64,000 nt of DNA. Origin: Terriglobia bacterium. GTDB lineage: Bacteria; Acidobacteriota; UBA6911. This document shows, one piece after another, positions 37,853 to 47,834 of the stretch. The DNA is taken from assembly GCA_020072565.1 (NCBI GenBank), contig JAIQGI010000022.1:1-64000 (forward strand), given 5' to 3'. Positions within the stretch are counted from its first letter, which is position 1. Each line of letters begins with the position of its first letter. A program made the translations under genes and the position numbers. Under the pieces are notes generated by a model. That model was given only the letters and a program-made list of their open reading frames with translations, did not search any database and was not told the DNA's origin.

Positions 37853-40172
37853 AACCGAAGGCAGGAAACCTTCCCTCCGCAGTCAGGAAGGACAACATTC
37901 CGGGCCGTTATCTTCGAGGATGTCCAGCGCGCACCCCGTTCCGCCTCGGTTGCACCCGAGACGAGCCCCGAAGAACCGCTGGTGAACCAACTCGAGGCCG
38001 AGGTGAAGGCCCTGAGAACCGAGCTCAAGATGAACGCCGAGGACTTCGATACCGCAAGCGAAGAGCTCAAGTCGGCCAATGAAGAAATCATGTCCATGAA
38101 CGAGGAACTCCAGTCGGCCAACGAAGAGCTGGAGGCATCCAAGGAGGAACTGCAGTCGCTCAACGAGGAGTTAACCACGATCAACGGCCAATTGGCGGAA
38201 AAGCTGGCGGATCTCACCACGGCCAACAACGACCTGGCCAACCTGCTGAGCGCCACGGAAATCGCCACGGTTTTCCTGGACGGCAAGTTGAGGATCAAGC
38301 GATTCACCCCGCGGGCGACGACGCTGCTGAACCTGATCCCGGCTGACGTCGGACGGCCATTCGGTCATATTTCACCAAATTTCTCCGGCGAAGAGCTCGT
38401 CGCCGACGCGGAGAAGGTGCTTGGGACCCTTGCCGCAGTGGAAAAGGAAGTTCAAGCGCGCGACGGCGGTTGGTACACGGTTCGAGTCTTTCCCTATCGC
38501 ACGGAGGACAACCGCATCGATGGAATCGTCATTACGTTCTCGGATGTGACGCGTCTGAAGCAGGCGCAAGGCAAGCTGCAGTATCAGAAGGCCTACGCCG
38601 AAGGCATCGTCGAGACGGTCCGGGATCCACTGATCGTGCTGGACAGCCGGCTGCGCGTCATGTCGGCCAATACGGCGTTCTACCAGAGGTTCCAGATCAA
38701 GCCGGAGGATGCCGTAGGGAACTGCATTTATGATTTGGCCGACGGGCAATGGAACACGGAGCGCCTGCGGCTCCTGCTGGGGGAAATCATCCCGGAAAAG
38801 GCTACGTTCCAGGATTTCAGGGTGGAGCACGAGTCCCAGGAGGTTGGCCGATTGACGATGCTTTTGAGCGGCCGCCGCATCCTGCCAATCGGCGGGATGC
38901 CGGAGCGCGTTCTCCTGACCATGGTGGATATTACCGGCCTGGAAAGGGACCGCGAGGAACTTCGCGCTCTGAACGCGGATCTGGAGCAACGGGTCGCGGA
39001 ACGCACCGCCCTGGCGGAGCGCCGGGCCGACCAACTCCGGGAATTGGCATTCCAGTTGACCCAGACGGAGCAACGGGACCGGAAGCGCCTGGCCCACGTG
39101 CTGCACGACGACCTGCAACAGCTTTTGGTTGGCGCGACGTTCCAGCTCGAAGACGTGCGTTCGTGCACACAGGGGGGAAAGTCACGGGAGTCGCTCGACA
39201 AGATCAAGGACCTCCTCGATCTGTCGATTGAGACCTCCAGGGCCTTGACGGTGGAGTTGAGCCCACCCATTCTCTTTGAGGCGGGGCTGAGCGCCGCGCC
39301 GCCCTGGCTGGCCCGCCAGATAAAGAACAAGCAGGGGCTCAATGTGCAGACCGATATTAATGCCAGAGCAGAGCCGGACGAAGGGGGTATGTCTGTGCTG
39401 CTGTTCTCCGCCGTGCGCGAGTTGCTCCTTAATGTTATCAAGCATGCCAGGGTGAAGTCGGCTCGCGTACAGCTCGACCGCATCGACGACGAGCATATCC
39501 GGATTGTGGTCACTGATGAAGGGGTCGGTTTTGACCCGGCGAAGCTGCGTGACGCCGAAAACGGGGAAGCCGGCCTGGGATTGTTCGGCATCTGTGAGCG
39601 CCTCGAACACGTCGGCGGCCGATTGGACATCGATGCTGCCCCCGGCCGCGGCACACGCATGATCATGATTGCGCCTTTGCGCGCGGAGCGGAAGGCGCTG
39701 GCAACGACCGCCGCTGCCCGCCCAATGGAGGCCGGCGTTCCCGGCACTCGGGCAACATCAGATGCCGCCGACGGAAGAGTGGACGCCTCCGGCAGAAAAA
39801 TCCGCGTGCTCCTGGTCGACGATCACACCATCGTCCGCCAGGGACTGATGGGATTGCTGAAGCAGGAAGCCGACCTGGAGGTAGTCGCCGAGGCCGGTGA
39901 CGGGCAACAGGCGATCGAGCTGGCCCGTCGCCACCGTCCCGGAGGTGGTGGTCATGGATCTCAGCATGCCGGTCATGAACGGCATCGAGGCCACCCGGAA
40001 AATCATGGCGGAACTGCCCGGCACGCAGGTCATCGGCCTGTCCATGTACGAGGAAGCCGATCAAGCAGAAGCGATGCTCGAGGCCGGGGCCAAGGCTTAT
40101 TTGAGCAAGCGCGGGCCTACGCAAGACTTGATCGCCGCCATCCGCGCCGCCGCGGCATCCAACAAATCCTGA
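37853..40172 (+). pseudogene. truncated and frameshifted CheB-CheR-PAS-histidine kinase-receiver hybrid
   Basis: The frame opens abruptly at 'TTFRAVIFEDVQRAP', which matches the segment just after the CheR domain of the paralogue at 44471 ('MVIFEDVTPDRP'), so CheB and CheR have been lost. The first usable start is GTG 37982. What remains is a coiled-coil of NEEL repeats, two PAS domains and a HisKA_3 kinase with phospho-His in 'AHVLHDDLQQLLVG'. HATPase ('VTDEGVGFDPAKLR', 'GLGLFGICERLEHVGG') and a receiver ('VLLVDDHTIVRQGLMG') follow. In the receiver an extra G at 39941/39942 shifts the frame. The rest ('VVVMDLSMPVMNG', 'KAYLSKRG') continues in another frame to 40172. It could be a real decay product or an assembly error at the frameshift. 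Confidence 0.8.
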
Positions 40173-40177
40173 GCGGT

Positions 40178-40202
40178 CAGCCCCAAAATAGCCTGGGGGC
40201 TG
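40178..40202 (+). terminator. hairpin after the truncated sensor gene
   Basis: CAGCCCC (40178-40184) and GGGGCTG (40196-40202) form a 7-bp stem with an 11-nt loop, just after the receiver stop. No T-run follows, so termination is uncertain. Confidence 0.35.
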
Positions 40203-40342
40203 CGTGAGCCACGGGCGCCGTCACCTCTCGCAGTGTGCCTGGCATTCGTCCGCAAGGAGTCCATTCAACGCATCCATGGCCATGCCCGCGCGCCAAGGCG
40301 GTCACATGCAGCTCATGCAAGTAAGAAGCGGCAAGTGTTCCG

Positions 40343-40678
40343 TTAATGTATGCCGACAGCTGCCTGCTCGTTATCGTACACCTGAAATATCGTCAAGAGC
40401 CTGGTGATTGCCAGAATCTCCCGGACCTTGGCGGTCAAATTCAGGAGTTTCAGCTGCCCTCCCTCCTTAGCAACTGTGGTGAAGGAGCTCACCAGCTCAC
40501 CAACGCCCGAGCTGTCAATGTAGTTTACTTCGGCCAAGTTGAGGACGATCTTCTTCACTCCGTTGTGCAGCAGATCTTTGATCGTGCTTCGAACGACCAT
40601 GGTTCCCTGGCCAAGGATGATCTTGCCGCTGATATCCAGAATGTGAACGTCTCCGACCGTGCGTGTGTGAATGTTCAT
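40343..40678 (-). CDS. STAS-domain anti-sigma-factor antagonist
   Basis: This 111-residue SpoIIAA/RsbV-like protein has 'VHILDISGKIILGQG' and the phosphorylatable Ser in 'VNYIDSSGVGELVSSF'. It is a partner-switch component: when dephosphorylated it binds an anti-sigma kinase and frees a sigma factor or another target. No RsbW-like kinase is adjacent. GGGAGGG precedes the ATG. It is preceded by a promoter with TGANCA boxes (40785-40850), the same type as in front of groES-groEL, which links it to a shared stress response (inference). Confidence 0.88.
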   Translation of the reverse strand: MNIHTRTVGDVHILDISGKIILGQGTMVVRSTIKDLLHNGVKKIVLNLAEVNYIDSSGVGELVSSFTTVAKEGGQLKLLNLTAKVREILAITRLLTIFQVYDNEQAAVGIH

Positions 40679-40784
40679 GAATCCCTCCCTGACTAGCTCG
40701 TGCCTTCTTTGCCCAGAACCTGTTGATCCCCTCTGAGGCGCACCTCATACCAAGTCCCTGGCCGACAACCCTGGGCACAGACTT

Positions 40785-40850
40785 CTTATACAACCAGGGG
40801 CCATTGCGTGTCTGTTCCCTATTGCTCATGCACTTGGTCAAAATGGCTCA
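40785..40850 (-). promoter_or_regulatory. promoter of the STAS gene with three TGANCA boxes (copy B)
   Basis: Minus strand: TGAGCCAT (40843-40850), TGACCA, TGAGCAAT (40821-40828), 6 nt, CAGACA (40809-40814), 18 nt, TATAAG (40785-40790). All spacings equal those of copy A. The predicted start near 40778 gives a leader of about 100 nt. Confidence 0.7.
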
Positions 40851-40949
40851 TCACGGTCAAGCAGGGAAACTATGGTGCGGGGCCTGTGGAAATCACCGAG
40901 GGTTCGACATCAGGCCTGGGGGAGCCCATCGGAGAATTTGGAGGAGCTC

Positions 40950-41606
40950 CTAGTCGTGCAGGACTACGCTGAGGAGGCCGCTATGGACTGCCAATCCAGT
41001 GGTATCATAGTCAATAAAGCCGAGCTTCCGGAACTTGTTCATGAAATGACTGACCCGCGCCCGGGTTGTGCCCACCATTTGCGCCAGCGATTCCTGATCT
41101 ACCTTGGGCAGCACGATTTCGGTTCGGCTTTCCTTGCCAAAATGAGCCAGCAGCAGGAGAATCCGAGCCAGACGCTTTTCGCTTGAGTTGAATAGCTGGT
41201 CGACGAGATCCGCCTCGTATCGGATGTTGCGGGAAAGCAGATGCTTGACGAATAGTTCCGCGACGTCGTGCTTTTCGTGAAGCATTCGCCCCATTAGCAA
41301 TTTCTCGATCTTGTCCAGCGTGCAATCCGACAATGCGACAGCCGTTGCCATACGCAACGGTTGGCCGGCAAGGCAGCCCTCGCCGAAGAACTCACCGCCG
41401 TCAAGAATGGCGACGATCGCCTCCTTGCCCTGTTGGGATATGACCGAGATCTTTACCTTGCCTTGCCGGATGTAGAACAAGGCATCCGCAGGTTGCCCTT
41501 GCTGAAAAATGTTGTGGCCCATTCCGCATTCCAGAACGGTCTTCCCACGGAAGATACCGGTGAAAAGGGCTTCCCAATCGACCGACTGGTTTTTCTTAAG
41601 AGCCAT
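40950..41606 (-). CDS. Crp/Fnr family transcription regulator (paralogue 1)
   Basis: ATG 41606 has AGAGG upstream; the product has 218 residues. The cyclic-nucleotide-binding-like domain is clear ('FQQGQPADALFYIRQGKVKI', 'GEFFGEGCLAGQPLRMATAV'). The C-terminal winged helix has the recognition helix in 'MVGTTRARVSHFMNKFRKLG'. No N-terminal Cys cluster for an Fe-S centre is present, and the cAMP-specific residues are not evident, so the effector is unknown. It is very similar to the gene at 50231, including the C-terminal 'LLSVVLHD'. Confidence 0.9.
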   Translation of the reverse strand: MALKKNQSVDWEALFTGIFRGKTVLECGMGHNIFQQGQPADALFYIRQGKVKISVISQQGKEAIVAILDGGEFFGEGCLAGQPLRMATAVALSDCTLDKIEKLLMGRMLHEKHDVAELFVKHLLSRNIRYEADLVDQLFNSSEKRLARILLLLAHFGKESRTEIVLPKVDQESLAQMVGTTRARVSHFMNKFRKLGFIDYDTTGLAVHSGLLSVVLHD

Positions 41607-41848
41607 AAGAACCTCTTTGATTGCCGATGGTGCGCCAAGCATAGGAGACAATTAACTTGGGGTGCTGTGTCCCGCACAACTGAGTTACGCTCGATTCTTC
41701 AGAGGCACAATTATTTTAGCCCGAACAGAGCTGGCAACCAAACAGATAAGATGCCCGGATCGACGGCGCACCGAAGTCGGGCGTGAGCTCGCGATAGATA
41801 TCGCCGGGATCGGCTCCATCTGCGCCGTGATCTCCGCCGCAGACCCTG

Positions 41849-42967
41849 CTAGCCCCCCAGTTCCTGCAAGGTGCGCAGGAAGGTGATGACGTCTTCGCGG
41901 CTTAGCATGCCGACCACCTGGCTGTCGGTCATCACGGGAAGCTGGTTCACCCCGTCGCGATCCATCTGCTGGAGGGCGGCCCACAATTCCCTGTCCGGGC
42001 TGATGCGCATCAACCTGTCCAGCGGCAGCATGACTTGGCCGGCGCTCGTCGTCGCCCACTCGCCTCGCGGCACTTCCTTTATCCGGTGCAGCGTCATCAG
42101 GCCAATGGTGTCTGCGCCGCGATTGACAAGGAAGCAGCGCTGCCCGCCGCCGAGGATGTGTTCGTCCACCAACTGTTGCAGCGTCAGGTCCGCGGGAACT
42201 GCGGCACAGCGACTGCTCATGGCCTGCGATACCTTATGGCCGGCCAGCAATCCCTGAAACATCACTTGCTGCGCCTGCGTGGCAGCGGCGTTGTCGAGAA
42301 ACCAGCCGATGAAGGCAATCCACAGCCCTCCACCGAGGTTGCCGGTGAACATCTGCCAGACGCCGAGAAAGATGAACAGGAAACCGAAGAACCGGCCCAC
42401 ATTGGCTGCGATAAGCGTCGCGCGACGCATGTTTTTCGTAACGGCCCACACGATGGCGCGGAACACGCGACCACCGTCAAGCGGATAACCGGGAATCAGA
42501 TTGAAGAGCACCAATGCAAAGTTGATGTAGGCCAGGTATTTCGCCAGACCCAACAATGGCTCGATGCCGGCTGCCACAGGTTTCAGCACGGAAAACAGCA
42601 CCGCGAGGGCAAGACTGACGACCGGCCCGGCGATGGCAATCCAGAACTCAGCGATGGCGCTGGGTGGCTCCGACCCGATCTGAGCGACCCCGCCGAAGAT
42701 AAAAAGCGTGATTCGGCGCACGGGAATCCTATACCGGAGCGCCACCACGGAATGCCCGAGTTCATGAAGCAGCACGCTCACAAACAGCATGATGGCCGTC
42801 ACTGCGCCCATGAACCAGTACAGCAGCGGCGGCCAGTTCTTGAACTCGGAGGGATAGTAACTGCCGGCCAGCATCCAGGTGAGCAGCGCAAAGATCAGGA
42901 ACCAGGAATAATCCAAGCCAATCGGGATTCCCATGATCCTGCCTAATGGAATAGTTTGCCGATGCAT
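41849..42967 (-). CDS. M50-type site-2 zinc metalloprotease with two C-terminal CBS domains
   Basis: ATG 42967 has AAAGGA upstream; the product has 372 residues. It has about six membrane segments. The zinc motif HExxH lies in 'SVLLHELGHSVVAL', and the third ligand region is 'LFNLIPGYPLDGGRVFRA'. The C-terminal ~130 residues form a CBS pair ('VNRGADTIGLMTLHRIKEVP', 'DSQVVGMLSREDVITFL') that may sense adenine nucleotides. Such Rip3-like proteases cut membrane proteins within the bilayer, for example anti-sigma factors. Its position among sensors fits signalling, but the substrate is unknown. Confidence 0.9.
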   Translation of the reverse strand: MHRQTIPLGRIMGIPIGLDYSWFLIFALLTWMLAGSYYPSEFKNWPPLLYWFMGAVTAIMLFVSVLLHELGHSVVALRYRIPVRRITLFIFGGVAQIGSEPPSAIAEFWIAIAGPVVSLALAVLFSVLKPVAAGIEPLLGLAKYLAYINFALVLFNLIPGYPLDGGRVFRAIVWAVTKNMRRATLIAANVGRFFGFLFIFLGVWQMFTGNLGGGLWIAFIGWFLDNAAATQAQQVMFQGLLAGHKVSQAMSSRCAAVPADLTLQQLVDEHILGGGQRCFLVNRGADTIGLMTLHRIKEVPRGEWATTSAGQVMLPLDRLMRISPDRELWAALQQMDRDGVNQLPVMTDSQVVGMLSREDVITFLRTLQELGG

Positions 42968-43132
42968 GGGTTTTGTCCTTTCGTGTTGGAGAAATTCACC
43001 AATTCCGTGGCGGGCGGCCAACTGTGTCCTTGTTGGGCGAGGTGGCGTTCAGGCGTCTTCGTCATCAGCGCTGCCATGGAAGTGTTACGGCGCCTACTCT
43101 AACCGGGCCTGGTCCTGATCTGCGCCAGGACG

Positions 43133-44437
43133 CTATTCGTTGTCCACGGGCAGATCCAGGTGAAACCTCGTCCACTGCCCCGGCTCGCTTTCACAATGCA
43201 ACTCGCCGCCATGCTCCTCCACAATCCCATGGCTGATTGCCAGCCCCAGCCCCGAGCCCTTGCCCGGCGGCTTGGTTGTGAAGAACGGGTCAAACATCTT
43301 CTCCTGTACTTCCCTTGAAATTCCTGTTCCATGATCTTCCACCGTCGTCCGGATCCACGCTTTTCCGTCCTTCTGGAACACCTGCGTCGTCACCCGGATG
43401 ATTTTGTCCGGATCGCACGCCGGATACTTCTCGTCCAGGGCGTCGCGGGCGTTCGTGAGCAGGTTCATGAGCACCTGCTGAATCTGCTGACTGCGGCACT
43501 TGATCCTCGGCATGTTCTCGGGAACGTCCAACTCCAGAGTGATCTGGTCGCGCGGCATCACCGTGTGGATCAGGGACAACGTGGCCCCGATAATTTCGCG
43601 GATGTCCGCCGGGCTATGAGACTGCGCCTCGTGCTGGGCGAAGGTGAGCAGGGCGCGCACGATCGTTGCCACGCGTTCGGTTTGGCGCATGATCTCCGAA
43701 GCGTATTCGCCCAAGGGGCTGGACTTGTCTATCCTGGCCGAAATCAACTGCGCGAAACCCATGATTCCGGTGAGGGGGTTGTTGATTTCGTGCGCCACGC
43801 CGCAGGCGAGCGTCCCGATGGCCTCGAGCTTCTGCTTGAGCCGCAGGTGCGCTTCCATTACCTGCCGCTCCTGCTCCAGGCGCTTACGTTCGTTAATGTC
43901 GCTCATTGCGACGCGGCACGCAGGGGCTTCGCTCTCACCGCCCTGCACCATGGTCGCCTCCAGCCGCGTCCAGAATTGGGAGCCGTCCTTGCGCTGGATT
44001 CTCACCTCGCATACCTGCCGCGCGCCCGTCTCAAAGAGTTGCTTGCGGTGCAGATAGTAGACGTCCTCATCCTCGCGGACGATAAAATGGGTTATCGGTT
44101 GCTTGACCATCCGGCTTCTTTCCATGCCCAACAGGTTGGCGGCGGTGAGATTCGCCTCCAGGATCAGCCCCTGCTCGCTGAGGGTCAAGTAGCCGACAGG
44201 GGCCAGATCGTACAGGTCGAAATACCTCGCGCGCGACGCTTCCAGTTCCACCTGCGTCCGGCGCAGTTCCTCGTTCTGCATCTCCAGTTCGATCTGGTGC
44301 ACTTGCAATTCGTGGAGCAGGAGCCATCTGTTCTCCGGCGCGAGGACGCCCAGGTCGGCGGATTGTTTCTGCAACCGTTCCTCCGCCCGCTTGCGCAGGT
44401 CGGCAGTATTGTTTCGACTCGCGCAATTCTCAGCCAT
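43133..44437 (-). CDS. PAS-domain sensor histidine kinase
   Basis: This 434-residue cytoplasmic protein has an N-terminal coiled-coil ('ELQVHQIELEMQNEELRRTQ') and one PAS domain (~70-195, 'APVGYLTLSEQGLILEAN'). HisKA carries phospho-His in 'GVAHEINNPLTGIMGFAQL'. HATPase shows 'LMNLLTNARDALDEK', 'VEDHGTGISREVQEK' and 'GSGLGLAISHGIVEEHGG'. It starts 33 nt after the CheB-CheR-PAS gene on the same strand, so it probably supplies the kinase that the long protein lacks. AGGAGG precedes the ATG. No cognate receiver is directly adjacent. Confidence 0.9.
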   Translation of the reverse strand: MAENCASRNNTADLRKRAEERLQKQSADLGVLAPENRWLLLHELQVHQIELEMQNEELRRTQVELEASRARYFDLYDLAPVGYLTLSEQGLILEANLTAANLLGMERSRMVKQPITHFIVREDEDVYYLHRKQLFETGARQVCEVRIQRKDGSQFWTRLEATMVQGGESEAPACRVAMSDINERKRLEQERQVMEAHLRLKQKLEAIGTLACGVAHEINNPLTGIMGFAQLISARIDKSSPLGEYASEIMRQTERVATIVRALLTFAQHEAQSHSPADIREIIGATLSLIHTVMPRDQITLELDVPENMPRIKCRSQQIQQVLMNLLTNARDALDEKYPACDPDKIIRVTTQVFQKDGKAWIRTTVEDHGTGISREVQEKMFDPFFTTKPPGKGSGLGLAISHGIVEEHGGELHCESEPGQWTRFHLDLPVDNE

Positions 44438-44470
44438 CGCTTACCTCCTGTCTTTTTTGCGGGTTCCCGG

Positions 44471-47400
44471 TCATTGTGCGTGACCTGATTTCTGAAGCGT
44501 TTCTTCCGCGCGCCGGCGCGCGGAGAGATCGAAAGTTACGATGACTACCCTCCAACCCGGCAGCGCCAGGGGCACGGCGCTCACATCCGTCCAGACGACG
44601 CTGCCATCTTCCTTTACGACGCCTGTTTCGACGTGAGGCACCGGCCGCTGCTCCCGCTCCGCCCGCGCGCCGGCAAACTCTTCCGCCGGCATCGGCGTGC
44701 CATCCGGCCTTAGAAACCTATGCCGCGTGGCATCGCCCCCGAGCAGACCGGCGCGGGTCACATCCAACATCGTTTCCAACGCGGGATTGACATAGACGAT
44801 CTTGCCTTTGGCGTCGAGCACTGAGACTCCCACCGGCAATATCTGGAACAGGGCACTGAGCTTCTCCTGGCTCTCGCGCAGCGCCGTCTGCAGCTCTTTC
44901 TGTTCCGTGATCTCGACAAAAGTCAGCACCGCGCCCTCGATGACGTTATCCAGCGTGCGATAAGGCTGGATGCGCATCTGGTACCACTGTCCCTCCTGGG
45001 TGCGCACTTCAGCTTCCATGGGGGTCAGCGTGTCCAGCACCTTCCGCGCGTCCGGCACCAGCCGGTCATAGCCCTTGAGCCGGGAGACGATGTCGCTCAC
45101 TGGCCTCCCGATATCAGTCTGGATTAGGTTTATGATGCGCGTGGTCGCCGGCGTAAATCGTCGAATCCGCAGTTGGTGGTCCAGAAAGAGGGTGCCGATG
45201 TTCGTGCCGGCCATCAGGTTGTTCATATCGTCGTTCGCCCGCGAGAGCTCTTCGATCCTTTGTTGCAGTTCCGTGTTGACCGTCACGAGTTCCTCGTTGA
45301 CCGATTGCAGTTCTTCTTTTGAAGTCTCCAACTCTTCGTTCGTGGATTGCAGTTCTTCGTTCGAAGACTGCAATTCTTCGTTGGTGGATTTGAGTTCTTC
45401 GTTGGTGGTTTCGAGTTCCTCGATGGTGGTGCGCAGGCACTCGCCCTTGGTGCGCAGTTCCCGCTCCAGCGTGAGGACGCGCTGCTCCTGGTCGCTGATG
45501 GGCGCGGCTGCCCCTGCCACCGCCGGGCGATCGGGGGTCACGTCCTCGAAGATGACCATGAGCAGGCCCCGCGCCGCCTCCGGCTTCACCACGGGCTGGA
45601 CGATGAGATTCACAACCGAGGTGTCTCCGTTGGACTTTACCTGCAAGCCGTCGTAGCGGACGGGCGCCTGCAGGGTGAGGGCCTTGCGCGCCGCCGCAGT
45701 CAATTCCATCCGCAGCCCCTGGCGCGCCATGTGCAGCAGATTCAAACTGGCATCCCCCGCGGCCGGCTCCAGGTATTTGCCGGTGTGGCCGTGGATGTAA
45801 AGCACGTCGAACTCGGCGTTGATGAGCACGCTCGCCGGGACATACTCTTCCAGCAAAACCTGTTCCGCCAGATCACGAGCGCCGCCGGGATGCGACGGCG
45901 CGCCCGCAGAACGTGCCCGTCTGACGGCGTCCTCCGCCGCTAGAGGCGGCGTATAGGGGGCAAGGGCGGCACGAGGCGTTACCACACCTTTGCGTTGATA
46001 AATCTTCCACTTTTTGTCCACGCCGCCAAACAAATCCATAAACTCGCCGATGGTCTCCGAGTTGCCCAGGAAGAGATATCCGTCCTGATTCAACGCATAG
46101 TGGAACAGGCGCAGGATCTTTTTCTGCGCCTCGCCTCCAAGATAGATCAGGAGGTTGCGGCAACTGATCAGATCGAGTCTGGAAAAGGGGGGGTCCTTGA
46201 GCGCGTCTTGCTCGGCAAAGACCACCAGATCGCGGATGCTCTTGCTGATGTGATAGGAATTACCGCCCTGATCCTGGGCAAAGAACCTGGCCAGCCGTTT
46301 AGGCGAGACGTCGGCGGCAATGCTGTTGGGGTACACGCCGGCGCGGGCTTTTTCAATGGCCTCGGCGTCGATGTCGGTCGCAAAGACCTGCACCTGGAAA
46401 CTTTGTTTCAGCTCGTCCAGATATTCCCGGATCAGGATAGCGAGAGAGTACGCTTCTTCGCCGGAGGAACAGCCGGGTACCCAGATGCGCACACTCCCGC
46501 CCGGTATCCCGGCAAAGAGGCGGCGGATGACGTGTTCCTGGAGCGACTCGAAGGCTGGCGGGTCCCGGAAAAAATTGGTGACGCCGATCAGCAGTTCGCG
46601 AAAGAGCGTTTCCACTTCCAGCGGAGTTTGTCGCAGATAACGGACGTAGTCTTCGAGGCGGTCAATCTGGGCGAGGGCCAGGCGCCGCTCGATGCGGCGG
46701 TGGATGGTGTTCCGCTTGTACAGCGAAAAGTCGTGTCCGGTCTGGGCGCGCAGCAGAATGAACACCTTCTGCAGGATGTCGTCGTCGTTGGGGGTGGGAA
46801 GGATCATGGGTTTCGGCCGGTAGCCAAAGGCGTGCTGCACGTAGACGATCAGTTGCTTCGGCATACCGTCCGGAGGCAGGACAAAGTCCACCAGGCCGGT
46901 GGCAATGGCGCTGCGGGGCATCCCATCGTAGGCCGCCGACTCTGGGGCCTGGACCATCGCCATGCCCCCTTCGCCCTTGATCGCTTTGAGCCCCAGCGTG
47001 CCGTCGGTGCCGGTGCCGGAGAGCACGATGCAGATCGCCCGCTCATGCTGGTCTTGGGCCAACGAGCGAAAGAAATAATCAATCGGCAGGCGCAAGCCGC
47101 GCGGCGCACTCGGCTCCAGCAAATGCAGCTTACCGTTGATGAAAGCCATGTCCCGGTTGGGCGGAATGACGTAAGTGCAGTTGGGCTGCACCTCCATCCC
47201 GTCCTCAACCTTGTAGACTTGCATCTTGGTATACCGCTTGACCAGGTCCATCAGGATGCTCTTGTGGTTGGGATCGAGATGTTGCACCACGACGAATGCC
47301 ATCCCGATTTCCTTGTCCGTGGGCATCGCAGCAAAGAACGCTTCGATAGCGGCCAGTCCACCGGCAGACGCGCCTAGGCCGACGATGGGAAAGCTCGCCT

Positions 47401-47530
47401 CCGGGCAGATGCTCGAATCTGCCCCCTCGGCAGGTTCCGTTTCTACCGGCGCCTCATTCGGCGTGACCGGTCGCTCCATTTCGGGCGACGGGATTTCTTG
47501 CTTCACACTCGGTTTCTTCTTTTTGGTCAT
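44471..47530 (-). CDS. CheB-CheR-coiled-coil-PAS-PAS sensor protein
   Basis: This is a 1019-residue multidomain protein. A Pro/Glu-rich N-terminus leads to a CheB methylesterase domain (~45-230) with Ser in 'GLGASAGG', His in 'VVQHLDPNHKS' and Asp in 'LSGTGTDGTLG'. CheR methyltransferase (~260-510) has 'RIWVPGCSSGEEAYSLAIL'. Next are a PAS-like part, a long coiled-coil of NEELQS-type heptads (~690-800) and two PAS domains with the linker 'LFLDHQLRIRRFTPATTRII'. Unlike its relative at 51751 it ends without a kinase domain; a PAS histidine kinase follows 33 nt downstream. These hybrids are thought to tune signalling by methylation rather than classical chemotaxis. No flagellar or chemotaxis genes are nearby. 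Confidence 0.9.
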   Translation of the reverse strand: MTKKKKPSVKQEIPSPEMERPVTPNEAPVETEPAEGADSSICPEASFPIVGLGASAGGLAAIEAFFAAMPTDKEIGMAFVVVQHLDPNHKSILMDLVKRYTKMQVYKVEDGMEVQPNCTYVIPPNRDMAFINGKLHLLEPSAPRGLRLPIDYFFRSLAQDQHERAICIVLSGTGTDGTLGLKAIKGEGGMAMVQAPESAAYDGMPRSAIATGLVDFVLPPDGMPKQLIVYVQHAFGYRPKPMILPTPNDDDILQKVFILLRAQTGHDFSLYKRNTIHRRIERRLALAQIDRLEDYVRYLRQTPLEVETLFRELLIGVTNFFRDPPAFESLQEHVIRRLFAGIPGGSVRIWVPGCSSGEEAYSLAILIREYLDELKQSFQVQVFATDIDAEAIEKARAGVYPNSIAADVSPKRLARFFAQDQGGNSYHISKSIRDLVVFAEQDALKDPPFSRLDLISCRNLLIYLGGEAQKKILRLFHYALNQDGYLFLGNSETIGEFMDLFGGVDKKWKIYQRKGVVTPRAALAPYTPPLAAEDAVRRARSAGAPSHPGGARDLAEQVLLEEYVPASVLINAEFDVLYIHGHTGKYLEPAAGDASLNLLHMARQGLRMELTAAARKALTLQAPVRYDGLQVKSNGDTSVVNLIVQPVVKPEAARGLLMVIFEDVTPDRPAVAGAAAPISDQEQRVLTLERELRTKGECLRTTIEELETTNEELKSTNEELQSSNEELQSTNEELETSKEELQSVNEELVTVNTELQQRIEELSRANDDMNNLMAGTNIGTLFLDHQLRIRRFTPATTRIINLIQTDIGRPVSDIVSRLKGYDRLVPDARKVLDTLTPMEAEVRTQEGQWYQMRIQPYRTLDNVIEGAVLTFVEITEQKELQTALRESQEKLSALFQILPVGVSVLDAKGKIVYVNPALETMLDVTRAGLLGGDATRHRFLRPDGTPMPAEEFAGARAEREQRPVPHVETGVVKEDGSVVWTDVSAVPLALPGWRVVIVTFDLSARRRAEETLQKSGHAQ

Positions 47531-47572
47531 TCTCGCTCTCCGGTAAAGTCATACGGTGCCAAGATGACAGCC

Positions 47573-47603
47573 GTTGTCCACCGGTAGGTCCAGGTGAAAC
47601 CTG
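47573..47603 (-). pseudogene. short relic of a histidine-kinase C-terminus
   Basis: The minus strand encodes 'RFHLDLPVDN', nearly base-for-base the 3' end of the kinase gene at 43133 (about 30 of 33 bases match). It lies just upstream of the CheB-CheR gene, as if another kinase copy once preceded it. Only this tail can be recognised. The surrounding 47531-47834 otherwise shows no gene. Confidence 0.4.
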
Positions 47604-47834
47604 GAAATATTTGGAAGTGGCTAGTCCGAATTGAATGCATTTCGGGTCGCAGGCTGGGCACGACCGCCGGTCAGCTTCTGAGATAAAATGTAAGTCAATT
47701 TCGCTGGGCCGCTCCGGAGCCTCCGAATTCACCAGCGAAGCGAATTATACACCGGAACTGGTGCTTGAGTTCGAGTTATGTGCACGCATCCACTCTTATT
47801 CGGGTGGATCACACGGGCTTGTTTGCACATAATC

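Noticed and set aside
45995-47377. Plus-strand open frame of 460 codons opposite the CheB-CheR gene
   Set aside because: Shadow frame rich in His/Gln/Arg; the CheB and CheR motifs on the other strand settle the coding strand.
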